Shown here piece after piece: positions 6,660 through 15,475 of a stretch of 44,032 nucleotides of DNA (positions are counted from its first letter, which is position 1; every line of letters begins with the position of its first letter). The position numbers and the translations under genes were made by a program. Under the pieces are notes generated by a model. It saw nothing but the letters and a program-made list of their open reading frames with translations. It did not search any database and had not been told where the DNA came from. The DNA is from Candidatus Taylorbacteria bacterium RIFCSPLOWO2_12_FULL_43_20 (GTDB lineage Bacteria; Patescibacteriota; Minisyncoccia; Phycocordibacterales; HO2-43-120): the NCBI GenBank assembly GCA_001821295.1, contig MHSK01000014.1, positions 1 through 44,032 of the forward strand, in the 5' to 3' direction.

Positions 6660-8333
6660 ATGGATATTTTTATTGAACTCAGCATAATAATCGCGATCGC
6701 CGCGTTTTTTTCAATACTGATGAGAATGCTCAACCAGCCGCTCGTGGTCGGGTATATTTTGGCCGGCATTGCGACCGGACCGTATTTCTTTAACATTGCG
6801 CGAGACGTCGGATATATAGAACTGTTTTCAAAAATCGGAATAGCCATCCTGCTTTTCATTGTGGGACTGTCACTAAGCCCCAAGGTAATAAAAGAGGTAG
6901 GCAAGGTTTCTCTGATAACCGGGACCGGGCAGGTTATTTTCACAACCATTATCGGTTATATCATTGCAATCGCTTTAGGCATGCCGACGGTTCCCGCCTT
7001 GTACATCGCGACTGCGATCACATTCAGCAGTACCATAATAATTCTAAAACTTCTAAGTGATAAAGGGGACATGAACAAGCTGTATGGAAAAATATCAATC
7101 GGCTTTTTAATCGTACAGGACATTATCGCCACCCTTATTCTGATCTCCGTTTCTTCATTTGCCAGCGGTTTGGGGCCTAACCCGCAATTTATGGTGATAT
7201 CAATATTATTAAAGGCCTTGGCTATAGGAATACTGTTCTATACGATGATCAAATATATATTGCCCTACATGGGCAGATTCTTCGCTTCCTCACAGGAAAT
7301 GCTTTTCTTATTCGCCGTCGCATGGGGGTTGGGCATTTCTTCGCTTTTTTTCTCATTCGGTTTTTCCATGGAAATAGGCGCGCTCTTCGCGGGAATCATT
7401 TTGTCCCTTACTCCTTTCTCTTATGAAATTGCGGCGAAGATGAAGCCACTAAGAGACTTTTTCATTGTTTTATTTTTCATACTCCTCGGATCACAAATCG
7501 CTTTCGCCAATTGGAATGATGTCATATACCCCGCTATCATTCTCTCCTTATTCATATTGATCGGAAATCCTTTCATAATGTTCATCCTGATGAACCTGCT
7601 CGGTTATAAGAGAAAAACCGGCTTCCAAGCCGGACTTACCGTCGCTCAGATAAGCGAATTTTCCATTATCCTCGTCGCGCTCGGAGTCAGCATGGGACAC
7701 TTGGATAAGAGCTATGTGAGTTTGATTACTCTCGTAGGGTTGGTAACCATCGCTTTGTCTTCATATCTGATCCAATATTCTGATCGCATATTCGCAAAAA
7801 TTGACTGGCTCTTAAAAATGCTGGAAATTAAAAAAAATGCCAGAGATCATATGGACAAAGACAAACCATACGACATTTCGCTTTTCGGTTACGACAGAGT
7901 AGGCGGTGAATTTGTGACCGCATTCAAAAATATCAATAAAAACTTTATGGTGATTGACTTCAATCCCGACTCCGTAGAAAAACTCAAACGCGAGAACATA
8001 GAGCATGTGTACGGAGATGCCGAAGACGCGGACTTCTTGGAAGACCTTCCTCTCCATCAGTACAGAATGGTTGTATCAACAATTCCTAGCTTTGAGACAA
8101 ATCGATTTCTAGTGCGCGCAATAAGAAGAAGAAATCCTCACGCGATCATACTAATCACGTGCCACAACATGGAAGAAGCGAAGGAGCTTTACGCCAACGG
8201 AGCGACGTATGTAATTATGCCCCACCATCTTGGGGCAAAATACGCGGCCAACATGATTATGAAATACGGCTTGGACATGAAGCCGTTCTCAGACACGGCC
8301 AGAGAACATCATTATCTAGGAAGAAATTTCTAA
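6660..8333 (+). CDS. Kef-type cation:proton antiporter with TrkA-N domain
   Basis: A 557-residue CPA2 antiporter. About twelve hydrophobic helices fill residues 1-385, including GIAILLFIVGLSL, ATAITFSSTIIILKLLSDKG and the conserved acidic helix FLIVQDIIATLILI. Residues about 398-515 form an RCK/TrkA-N nucleotide-binding domain: SLFGYDRVGGEF, VIDFNPDSVEKL and VYGDAEDADFLEDL. It is missing the usual GxGxxG spacing (GYDRVGG instead). It probably exchanges K+ or Na+ for H+ across the single membrane and is gated by NAD(H) or another nucleotide. A second CPA2 protein without the regulatory domain is encoded at 11052-12425. Confidence 0.9.
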   Translation: MDIFIELSIIIAIAAFFSILMRMLNQPLVVGYILAGIATGPYFFNIARDVGYIELFSKIGIAILLFIVGLSLSPKVIKEVGKVSLITGTGQVIFTTIIGYIIAIALGMPTVPALYIATAITFSSTIIILKLLSDKGDMNKLYGKISIGFLIVQDIIATLILISVSSFASGLGPNPQFMVISILLKALAIGILFYTMIKYILPYMGRFFASSQEMLFLFAVAWGLGISSLFFSFGFSMEIGALFAGIILSLTPFSYEIAAKMKPLRDFFIVLFFILLGSQIAFANWNDVIYPAIILSLFILIGNPFIMFILMNLLGYKRKTGFQAGLTVAQISEFSIILVALGVSMGHLDKSYVSLITLVGLVTIALSSYLIQYSDRIFAKIDWLLKMLEIKKNARDHMDKDKPYDISLFGYDRVGGEFVTAFKNINKNFMVIDFNPDSVEKLKRENIEHVYGDAEDADFLEDLPLHQYRMVVSTIPSFETNRFLVRAIRRRNPHAIILITCHNMEEAKELYANGATYVIMPHHLGAKYAANMIMKYGLDMKPFSDTAREHHYLGRNF

Positions 8334-8405
8334 TTTCTCCCTCGACAAAGCTCGAGACAAGCAATTTCTAATGAAAAAAGGGACAGCCTATCTTTAGATA
8401 AGCCC

Positions 8406-8429
8406 GTTAGATCGTGGATGGGCTCTAAG
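8406..8429. repeat. Solo end of inverted-repeat family G
   Basis: GTTAGATCGTGGATGGGCTC followed by TAAG matches the right terminal inverted repeat of the element at 22971-23051. It is preceded by a small hairpin (CCTATCT/AGATAAG). No matching left end is visible, so this is a remnant. Confidence 0.6.
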
Positions 8430-8437
8430 CCATTTGA

Positions 8438-8950
8438 TTAACGAGTCACGTGTATTGAAGTCAGGAGCTCTCCGGTAGAACTGGCTGTCAGACGGCCATT
8501 TGCGTCTTCATAAACAACATACCCCGTATTGTAATCCGAAGCGTCAGTGAAATACCCTATGGTAGGATCAAAAGGTATTTCAGACAAATATGTCGGAACG
8601 ACGCATTCTCGCAGATCAATTTCCCCCGCGGCAGCTGGAGCTTTGATAAGCATCGCATTGGTGGCAATGGTGGTCGTGGCTCCGGAGCAGATAAACAATC
8701 CTTTGTTTTCCGCTACGTTTTGTCCCACAGCGTTCAAAATTGCGTTGACATTCGCCATTCTTTGCGAATCTCTGGCCTGCTTAAATTGACGGCCAGGATT
8801 TACCGCCACCAAGACAATTCCCGCGAGGACTGCAATTATGCCGATAACTACCAACACTTCAATAAGAGTAAATCCGTCTGAGGATTTTTTCTCACCGCTA
8901 ATAAAACTCCGCACAAAACGGACTTTTGTCGAATGATTTATATATTTCAT
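8438..8950 (-). CDS. Type IV pilin-like protein
   Basis: A 170-residue pilin with a 26-residue leader ending in SSDG and the processed N-terminus FTLIEVLVVIGIIAVL. Glu31, position 5 of the mature protein, is present. The hydrophobic helix is followed by NPGRQFKQARDSQRMANVNAI, common in CPR pilins, and a short globular domain with two cysteines (C63-type region and C98-type region). It would be cleaved by prepilin peptidase and assembled into a pilus or pseudopilus; none of that machinery is in this window. Type IV pili are widely thought to provide DNA uptake and attachment in these bacteria, and dprA is present here. Confidence 0.9.
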   Translation of the reverse strand: MKYINHSTKVRFVRSFISGEKKSSDGFTLIEVLVVIGIIAVLAGIVLVAVNPGRQFKQARDSQRMANVNAILNAVGQNVAENKGLFICSGATTTIATNAMLIKAPAAAGEIDLRECVVPTYLSEIPFDPTIGYFTDASDYNTGYVVYEDANGRLTASSTGELLTSIHVTR

Positions 8951-9015
8951 TTTTCTTTTTTTATTACTAATAAACTAAAGAAAAAAATTGACTGAGGAGG
9001 ATAAGCTCAGCCATA

Positions 9016-9044
9016 ATATTATCACGATGCAAAATTGTTAGCAA
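9016..9044 (-). promoter_or_regulatory. Candidate promoter of the pilin gene
   Basis: On the - strand: TTGCTA (9039-9044), 17 bp, TAATAT (9016-9021). It would give a leader of about 60 bases containing a CTGAG/CTCAG hairpin before the ATG at 8950. The rest of this 222-base spacer shows nothing else I can name. Confidence 0.4.
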
Positions 9045-9172
9045 TGGATAATGCGATGCCAATATACTAATGACAGAAAGAACATTTGACATAAACAATT
9101 GACATGTGACCGAAGAGAAGCTTCGCTAACTTTCCATGGCTTCTTAGATTTAGCTCTTGCTAAGTCGTTAGG

Positions 9173-11005
9173 TTATTTCATCATTTTTATGAAAACGTCT
9201 TGATTGATATTAACCTTACCTCTAGACTTCATTTTCTTCTTCCCTTTTTTCTGTTTTTCCAGCAATTTCATTTTTCGGGTAATGTCGCCGCCATAGAGAT
9301 AGCCCGTAACATCTTTTCTCAAAGCGGAAAGTGTTTTGGATGAAAGTATTCTACCTTCTGCCACTCCCTGAATTTTGGTAACGAACATTTGGCGGGGCAA
9401 AATATTGAAAAGTTTTTCCACGGCCTTTTCCGCTTCCTCCTGTACTTTCTTTTTGGATACCACCCGAGTAAACGCGGGAATTATTTCATCCGCGACCACG
9501 ATATCAAGCCGAGTCACATCTGCGTCGCGATAATGCCCGATATTGTAGGAAAGGGACGCAAAGCCGGAGGAAGCGCTTTTCAGCTGGTCAAAAAAATTCC
9601 TCATCATTTCCCGTAGCGGCATGAGCGATTCCACCGCCACGCGATTGGTTTCACCAAAAGACTCGCTCTCTCCCACCTCCGCCTCATGATCAAATAAAAT
9701 TTGCATTATACCGCCCAAGTATTCAGGCGGAGAAATTATTTTCAATGACACCCAAGGTTCTCTTATTTTCGCTATGTCACCATAAGGCGGAAACAATGAC
9801 GGAGAATATATCATGGCTTTCTTCCCTCTTTTGTCCTCAACTTCATAACTTATGCTGGGTGTAGTCACGATGAGATTCAATCCGAATTCGCGGCGCAGCC
9901 GCTCCGTTATTATTTCCAAATGTAACATGCCTAAAAAACCACACCTGAAACCGCGTCCCATCGTTCCCGAAGATTCTTCCTCATGCGTGAACGACGAATC
10001 TGAGAGGCGAAGCCGATCAAGCGACTGCCTCAAAGTAGTGAAATCATCCTGGCTTTCGGGATAAATGGAAGCCCAAACAACCGGACTCGGCATCAAAAAT
10101 CCTCCCAGTGCGGTCATCGGCTTGCTGAAATCTGTAATCGTATCACCGACCCGAGCAACACCCGGCTGTTTAATACCAGTTACAATGTATCCTATTTCTC
10201 CCCTCTCCAAATACTCCTTTGGCGTTTCCACGGGGGCAAATACGCCCACCTCAAGAGCAATAAATTTCTGCTTTGATGCAATAAAAGTCAGTACATCACT
10301 CTTCGATACTCTGCCGTCTGTCGGTCTCAAATATACGATAACTCCGCGATGATTTGAGTATTTAAAATCAAATATTAATCCTCGAAATTTATCAGATGTA
10401 TTTCCTTCTTTTGGCGGAGGGATCCTTTTTACAACCTCTCGAAGAAGCTCTTTCACGCCTTGTCCTGTTTTACCTGAACATTCAAGAACGTCACTTTCAT
10501 CACAAGATAAAAGCTTAACCACTTCCGCTTTGATTTCAGGAACTCTGGCCAAAGGTGAATCAATTTTACTTAAAACCGGGATAATAACGAGTCCCATATC
10601 TTTTGCCATACCTAAAGTGGTAAGAGTTTGAGCTTGTACCCCTTGAGTAGAGTCAACAAGCAGAATGCATCCTTCAACAGCTTTTAGGGCGCGAGATACC
10701 TCATAATAAAAATCAATATGTCCCGGCGTATCTATTAAATTCAAGATGTATGAATGTGAGAATTCCATATCCGAAGCACGAAATTCCAAAGAAGGTTCTT
10801 TCGTGCCGAGAGGGTTCCAAACCATGCGTACGGGCTGCATTTTGATGGTTATTCCCCTTTCGCGTTCAAGCTCCATAGAGTCAAGAAACTGCTCTTTCAT
10901 TTTTCTTTTTTCTATTGTGTTCGTGATTTCCAACATTCTGTCGGCGAGCGTGGATTTGCCGTGGTCTATGTGAGCAATGATGGAAAAATTTCTGATATTA
11001 CTCAT
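9173..11005 (-). CDS. lepA: Elongation factor 4 (LepA)
   Basis: A 610-residue translational GTPase that remodels stalled ribosomes or aids 30S biogenesis. G1 is AHIDHGKST (11-19), G2 RERGITIK (about 48-55), G3 DTPGHIDF and G4 SKID. Domains II, III and V follow, and the LepA-specific C-terminus ends with GGDITRKMKLLEKQKKGKKKMK. The segment between G2 and G3 is roughly 15 residues longer than in E. coli LepA. It lies downstream of the antiporter gene, separated by a hairpin. Confidence 0.97.
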   Translation of the reverse strand: MSNIRNFSIIAHIDHGKSTLADRMLEITNTIEKRKMKEQFLDSMELERERGITIKMQPVRMVWNPLGTKEPSLEFRASDMEFSHSYILNLIDTPGHIDFYYEVSRALKAVEGCILLVDSTQGVQAQTLTTLGMAKDMGLVIIPVLSKIDSPLARVPEIKAEVVKLLSCDESDVLECSGKTGQGVKELLREVVKRIPPPKEGNTSDKFRGLIFDFKYSNHRGVIVYLRPTDGRVSKSDVLTFIASKQKFIALEVGVFAPVETPKEYLERGEIGYIVTGIKQPGVARVGDTITDFSKPMTALGGFLMPSPVVWASIYPESQDDFTTLRQSLDRLRLSDSSFTHEEESSGTMGRGFRCGFLGMLHLEIITERLRREFGLNLIVTTPSISYEVEDKRGKKAMIYSPSLFPPYGDIAKIREPWVSLKIISPPEYLGGIMQILFDHEAEVGESESFGETNRVAVESLMPLREMMRNFFDQLKSASSGFASLSYNIGHYRDADVTRLDIVVADEIIPAFTRVVSKKKVQEEAEKAVEKLFNILPRQMFVTKIQGVAEGRILSSKTLSALRKDVTGYLYGGDITRKMKLLEKQKKGKKKMKSRGKVNINQDVFIKMMK

Positions 11006-11034
11006 AAAAATTTAAGGCAGTTAGAATTTAGAAA

Positions 11035-11057
11035 CTGTAGGAGTTAGACTCCTACAG
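11035..11057 (-). terminator. Hairpin at the end of the antiporter gene
   Basis: Perfect 10-bp stem CTGTAGGAGT (11035-11044) / ACTCCTACAG (11048-11057) with a 3-base loop. It contains the antiporter stop codon and lies 30 bases before the lepA start. On the - strand it is followed by TTTCTAAATTC, a poor T-tract, so termination may be partial. Confidence 0.5.
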
Positions 11058-12413
11058 AGTCTTTCTTTTTAGGAGCGCCGCGAGTATGGGAGGCGTCAAG
11101 AGAGTACTCAATATAACCACAATCACAATCACGGAATATACGCTGTCGGATATCACACCGAGCGCCAACCCAATAGTGGCGAAAATCAAGCCGACTTCAC
11201 CTCGCGGTATCATCCCGACTCCCACTATAAGTTTGTCCACTTTTCCCGCGGCCAAACCGGCGGCTATTTTGGTTATGAAAGCCACTACTGTTATAGCCAG
11301 AGCCACAAAAAGGATTTTTGGATCGGCTAAAGTTTCAAGTTTGACGTTTATTCCAGTCAGAACGAAAAAAATCGGAACCAGGAAATAACCTATCGGCTCA
11401 ATCAGGTTTTCAATATGCTTTTCAGAATGCGGTTCCACGGAAGCTAAAATCCGCGCCCTGTGTTCTGCCGGAACGCTCTCTACTGTCTCTTTAAGCTCCT
11501 CCGCGAATTCCGGACCTCGGAAAGATTTAAAATGCACGGGATCCAGCACCAAGCCCGCCGCAAATGCCCCGACTATCGGAGCAAGCCCTATCTCCTCGGC
11601 AAGAAAAGCGAATACAAGACAAAAGGCCAGCGCGAAAGTAAACTTCATTCCCGTCCCGGTGTTGATTTTGGAGAAAAATTTTCCGAAATTTTTTGCCGCC
11701 AGCTGGCCTATGATTATGGCGCCTGCCAAAAAAAGTATCGCTTTCAGCGTAATAATACTGACCGTGCCCGCTGATACGCTTCCCGCGGTGGCAATAGCTG
11801 AAACTACCGCCAAAATTATAAGGCCCAAAACATCATCAATAACAGCAGCGCCTAGCACAATCTGCGCTTCGGTCGTTCCCAGTTTTTTCAAATCTTTGAA
11901 AACTCTCGCGGTAATGCCAACCGACGTCGCGGTCAATGTAGCTCCTAAAAATAAATAGGCGTTTTGAGACAGACCCGGCAAGAGCCATGGTCCGACAATA
12001 TAAGCTCCGGCAATAAATGGCAACACAACCCCTATAATGGCCACCAGTCCGGCTCTAAGTCCCACTTTTTTCATCTTAGCTATGTTTGATTCCAAACCGA
12101 TCTGGAAAAGAAGAATTATGACTCCCAACTGCGCCAAAAAAGACACGACAAAATCCGTCTTGATGGGCTCAAATGTATTTATGCCAAAAAGAACGAGGTT
12201 TCCAATAAGCACGCCTATCAGCAACTCTCCCAGTACCCCGGGCTGGCCGATTTTCTCTACCAAACCGGACAGTTTAGCGGCTATCAGAATGACTGCTATC
12301 CAAAGCAATGTGATACCGGGACCATGAGACACTTCAACGGATTCCGACGCAAAGGAAAACGAATAAATCGTAAAACCGAATATAACGGCCATGAGGACAA
12401 TGTATTTTTTCAT
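11052..12413 (-). CDS. CPA2 cation:proton antiporter
   Basis: About 453 residues, starting at the MKKYIVLMAV methionine at 12413; an upstream ATG at 12425 adds only MLII. An N-terminal signal-like helix ends at SFASES, followed by about twelve transmembrane helices with the CPA2 signatures GQPGVLGELLIGVLIG, VVSFLAQLGVIILLF and ATLTATSVGITARVF. The conserved acidic helix is GAAVIDDVLGLIILA with the DD pair. The Kef/NapA family exchanges Na+ or K+ for H+. Unlike the protein at 6660 it lacks a TrkA domain. It follows the response regulator gene, so ion homeostasis may be an output of that pathway, though this is speculative. Confidence 0.88.
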   Translation of the reverse strand: MKKYIVLMAVIFGFTIYSFSFASESVEVSHGPGITLLWIAVILIAAKLSGLVEKIGQPGVLGELLIGVLIGNLVLFGINTFEPIKTDFVVSFLAQLGVIILLFQIGLESNIAKMKKVGLRAGLVAIIGVVLPFIAGAYIVGPWLLPGLSQNAYLFLGATLTATSVGITARVFKDLKKLGTTEAQIVLGAAVIDDVLGLIILAVVSAIATAGSVSAGTVSIITLKAILFLAGAIIIGQLAAKNFGKFFSKINTGTGMKFTFALAFCLVFAFLAEEIGLAPIVGAFAAGLVLDPVHFKSFRGPEFAEELKETVESVPAEHRARILASVEPHSEKHIENLIEPIGYFLVPIFFVLTGINVKLETLADPKILFVALAITVVAFITKIAAGLAAGKVDKLIVGVGMIPRGEVGLIFATIGLALGVISDSVYSVIVIVVILSTLLTPPILAALLKRKTL

Positions 12414-12436
12414 AATTATTAGCACATTAACACATT

Positions 12437-12458
12437 AGGACTTACGCACGTAAGTCCT
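12437..12458. repeat. Minimal AGGACTTA inverted repeat
   Basis: AGGACTTACG / CGTAAGTCCT, a 10-bp perfect inverted repeat with two bases between. Its arms match the ends of the 124-bp element at 42494-42617 and it may be that element with its interior lost. Confidence 0.7.
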
Positions 12459-12510
12459 ATCATAAAAGCATGGCAGAGCCGGGAAGCAAACCCTGCTCGT
12501 CAAAAGCATT

Positions 12511-13365
12511 CTACACGCTTTCTTTTAGATTTTCAATTACCCCCACTCCCCTCTTAGCGTTTGACTTTTGCTCAATCACGCGCGTAATTTCATCAATTAT
12601 TTCGTCCAGAGTAACAGTGGCTTTAATAAGAAATTTTTCAGCCCCCAAGCCAAGAGCTTTGTCTATATCTTCCTTTTGGCCAAGATTGGACAATGTGATA
12701 ACCGGTATTTGCTTTACTTTATCATTCGCTTTCAGACGCTTCAATATTTCAAACCCATCTATTCCGGACAATAAAATATCAAGCATCACTAGGTCGGGTA
12801 GTTCACGCTCAACAGTTCTGATCGCTTCCTCGCCATTAGTCTCATGGTATAGCTTACAACCCTGATTCGCCAGTTTCTTGGCGATTATTTCGCTCAAGAA
12901 AATATCATCTTCCACCCAAACAATTTTTTTGTCTTTTAGAGAAGTTATGACTCTGTGGACTGAAGAACCGCTTGTGGTTTCCGGCTCATTTCGATCTTCG
13001 TTCAACTGAAGGCGAACCTTGGCGATAACTTCTTCCGGATCAAACTGGGCCTTGATCATATAATCTTTCACTCCGAGTGAGAGCACTCTGTCGATCTCCA
13101 CCGGCTGGCCGGAATTAGATATTACGATTACCGGTATTTTTTCCAACTGAGGAGTTTTGTTTTTTTCCTCAAGAATTTCATATCCATTGAGGGAAGGCAG
13201 AATAATATCAAGCAAAACAAGGTCAGGTGACAAAGTTTTCATGTCGTTCAGACCTACCGCGCCGTCACGCGCCAAGTAAGCGTCATATCCACTGCTTTTT
13301 AATTTCTTAAGCAGTACATCGCCCAAAAAAACATCGTCCTCTATTATCAAAATTTTTTTTGCCAT
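12511..13365 (-). CDS. Double-receiver response regulator (REC-REC)
   Basis: A 284-residue protein made of two CheY-like receiver domains, residues 1-122 and 145-265. Domain 1 has the acidic pair IIEDD, phosphoacceptor D53 (LVLLDIILP) and K105 (YMIK). Domain 2 has WVEDD, D196 (LVMLDILLS) and K248 (FLIK). Both active sites look intact. There is no DNA-binding or enzymatic output domain, so signalling must go through protein contacts or phosphotransfer. It lies 150 bases downstream of a histidine kinase gene on the same strand and is its likely partner. Confidence 0.9.
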   Translation of the reverse strand: MAKKILIIEDDVFLGDVLLKKLKSSGYDAYLARDGAVGLNDMKTLSPDLVLLDIILPSLNGYEILEEKNKTPQLEKIPVIVISNSGQPVEIDRVLSLGVKDYMIKAQFDPEEVIAKVRLQLNEDRNEPETTSGSSVHRVITSLKDKKIVWVEDDIFLSEIIAKKLANQGCKLYHETNGEEAIRTVERELPDLVMLDILLSGIDGFEILKRLKANDKVKQIPVITLSNLGQKEDIDKALGLGAEKFLIKATVTLDEIIDEITRVIEQKSNAKRGVGVIENLKESV

Positions 13366-13518
13366 GATTTTTTAATAAATTCGAAATCCAAAATTCGAAA
13401 CTCGAAAAAAAATAAAATTTCAAATCCGGAAAATTTTAAACATACTTTTTTGGATTTAATGTTTTGAATTTTTTCGTATTTCGTGCTTCGTGCTTGGAAT
13501 TTTTTTCATAAGTATATT

Positions 13519-15414
13519 TTATTCGGCGACTGGTAAAGTAAAGTAAAACGTACTTCCTTTATTTTCTTCGCTTTCGAACCACACCTTGCCACCATGCTTT
13601 TCCACCAAGTTCTTTACGATAAACAAACCCAGCCCCGTGCCGTCTGTTTCCATAGCAACGGCATTCTTGCCGCGGAAAAATCTGGTAAAAATGTTTTTCT
13701 GTTGATCTTTCGGAATACCGATGCCAGTGTCGCGAACGCTTATTTCCATAAAATTTTCCTTCTTCTTCATGTTTATTTTTATGAACCCGTCCTTTATTGT
13801 ATATTTGATGGAATTTTCAATCAAGTTTTGCATTACTTGCCTGATCTTGTCGGGGTCAACATAAACTTGCGGCACATCTCCCGATTCGGATTCAAACTGG
13901 ATTTTAATATTCTTTCTCGCTCCTTCCTGCCTCATATCAAACAGAACGCCATTCAGTATTTTTTTGGCGTCTATTTTCAGAAAATTGTACTGAAATTTAC
14001 CGGACTCAATCCTGTTTGCTCCCAACATATCATTCACCAGTGTAATCATCCTTTCGTTGCTGTCATAGCATTTTTCCAAAAAAATTTTCTGGTCTGCCGA
14101 AAGTGGTCCCAAATCTCCGCTAGCTATCATGTGTATCGTCCATTTGAGGCCGGACAACGGTGTACGCAACTGATGGGCAACAACTGAAATAAACTCGCTT
14201 TTTCTCCTGTCCAACTGCTTTACTTCGGTGATATCTTCTATCCATATCAGATAATTGGCTTTCTCATCCTTCTTGTCATACAAAGCCGCGAACGACAATC
14301 TGAATATCCTCCTATCGCCGAAATCTACTTCGGGCACGACGTACATTTTACCATGACTGACCTTCTCAAAAGAGTCCGCGATCGGATACTCCGGAAATAT
14401 GCGCGCATACGCGTCAAGGATATCATTCTCAACATTATCATTAGCGTCCAAAGATAAAATCTCTCTACATTTTTTATTAACAAACACCACCTTCATTGCG
14501 CTGTTAAAAAGAATCGCGCCCTCCAACATATTTTCCGTAATGAAATCCAGCTTGTTTTTTTCTTCTTCCAGCTGTTTTGTCCTCTGCTTGACTTTCTCGT
14601 CCACTTTTTGTTTTTCCAAAGCAATGTCCAAAGTCCGTTGTTTGACCTCACCGGCCAACTGTTCTCGCGTAAGAAAAGTCAGACGCTGATTTTCCGCCTC
14701 TCCTCCGGGCAAGACCTCCAGAAATCCTGATATAATCTCATAATCGTAAGAATCTCTTACCTTCTTGAATATTTTTTCATTCAATTCATCCGCTCGCTTG
14801 TCATCTTGCTCTTTTTTTATCGCAATATAAAAAACCGCGTAAAGCGCTCGGAAAATATCTGTAACACCCTCCAGATTGACTCGCTCATTTTCGTAAATGC
14901 GAGAGTTGAATTCTGAAAAGTCCAAACCCTTGTCCGTAACTTTTAATGTTTTTGCCAACGGCTCACCGAGCAAAATCAGGCGCGTTTTTTCTATTCCTAG
15001 ATTTTTTAATGCGTATTTGGCATAATCATTGAGAAAAACTTCATAAAGGCAGAGAGCCTGGGCGATCTTGTCCAAAAAAATGAGACGGAACACGTCGGGC
15101 AGCAAAGAAACATTGACGCGATCCGCTATCTCTCTGCGGAAAGATTCCTTAGTATACGCTTTTTTCACCACAGGAGGTCTGTTCTTCAATATCAGATCTT
15201 CCAAAATAAAAACCGAACGGACCGAAGCCAACATTCGTTCCTCAAAAGGAAGATGCCTAAGCCCGTCAATTTTTTTTAAAATCGGCTCAATAATGCCACG
15301 GTCATTAACCACCCCTTCTATAAAGGAAAAAAGCATCTCCACCGCTTCTTCGGATGACTTGGCCGCCTTCCGGCCCGCGCTAATAGAAAATAATTTTTTA
15401 ACTCCTCTTATCAC
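13519..15414 (-). CDS. Cytosolic PAS sensor histidine kinase
   Basis: A 631-residue histidine kinase with no transmembrane segment. Residues 1-250 are a helical region I do not recognise. A coiled coil (QRTLDIALEKQKVDEKVKQ) leads to a PAS domain (about 295-400: GAILFNSAMKVVFVNKKC). The HisKA domain has phosphorylated H414 in VVAHQLRTPL, and the HATPase_c domain has NLIENSIKYT, DTGIGIP and GTGLGLFIV. The start is GTG 15414, with AGAGGAG unusually placed just inside the coding region. It presumably senses a cytosolic cue and phosphorylates the double receiver encoded next. Confidence 0.92.
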   Translation of the reverse strand: MIRGVKKLFSISAGRKAAKSSEEAVEMLFSFIEGVVNDRGIIEPILKKIDGLRHLPFEERMLASVRSVFILEDLILKNRPPVVKKAYTKESFRREIADRVNVSLLPDVFRLIFLDKIAQALCLYEVFLNDYAKYALKNLGIEKTRLILLGEPLAKTLKVTDKGLDFSEFNSRIYENERVNLEGVTDIFRALYAVFYIAIKKEQDDKRADELNEKIFKKVRDSYDYEIISGFLEVLPGGEAENQRLTFLTREQLAGEVKQRTLDIALEKQKVDEKVKQRTKQLEEEKNKLDFITENMLEGAILFNSAMKVVFVNKKCREILSLDANDNVENDILDAYARIFPEYPIADSFEKVSHGKMYVVPEVDFGDRRIFRLSFAALYDKKDEKANYLIWIEDITEVKQLDRRKSEFISVVAHQLRTPLSGLKWTIHMIASGDLGPLSADQKIFLEKCYDSNERMITLVNDMLGANRIESGKFQYNFLKIDAKKILNGVLFDMRQEGARKNIKIQFESESGDVPQVYVDPDKIRQVMQNLIENSIKYTIKDGFIKINMKKKENFMEISVRDTGIGIPKDQQKNIFTRFFRGKNAVAMETDGTGLGLFIVKNLVEKHGGKVWFESEENKGSTFYFTLPVAE

Positions 15415-15475
15415 AATAATGATAGTATATCATCTAGACGAGAACTCCTGCCAGTAGGAAATTATGCCGATATGT

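Noticed and set aside
6436-6687. Coding frames through the repeats at 6436-6687, 38346-38631 and 21323-21622
   Set aside because: They are translations of palindromic repeats with no domain signature and no start signal.
11086-12327. Long + strand frames opposite the antiporter, lepA, uvrB and clpB genes
   Set aside because: They are antisense shadows of well-supported genes and show no domain signatures.
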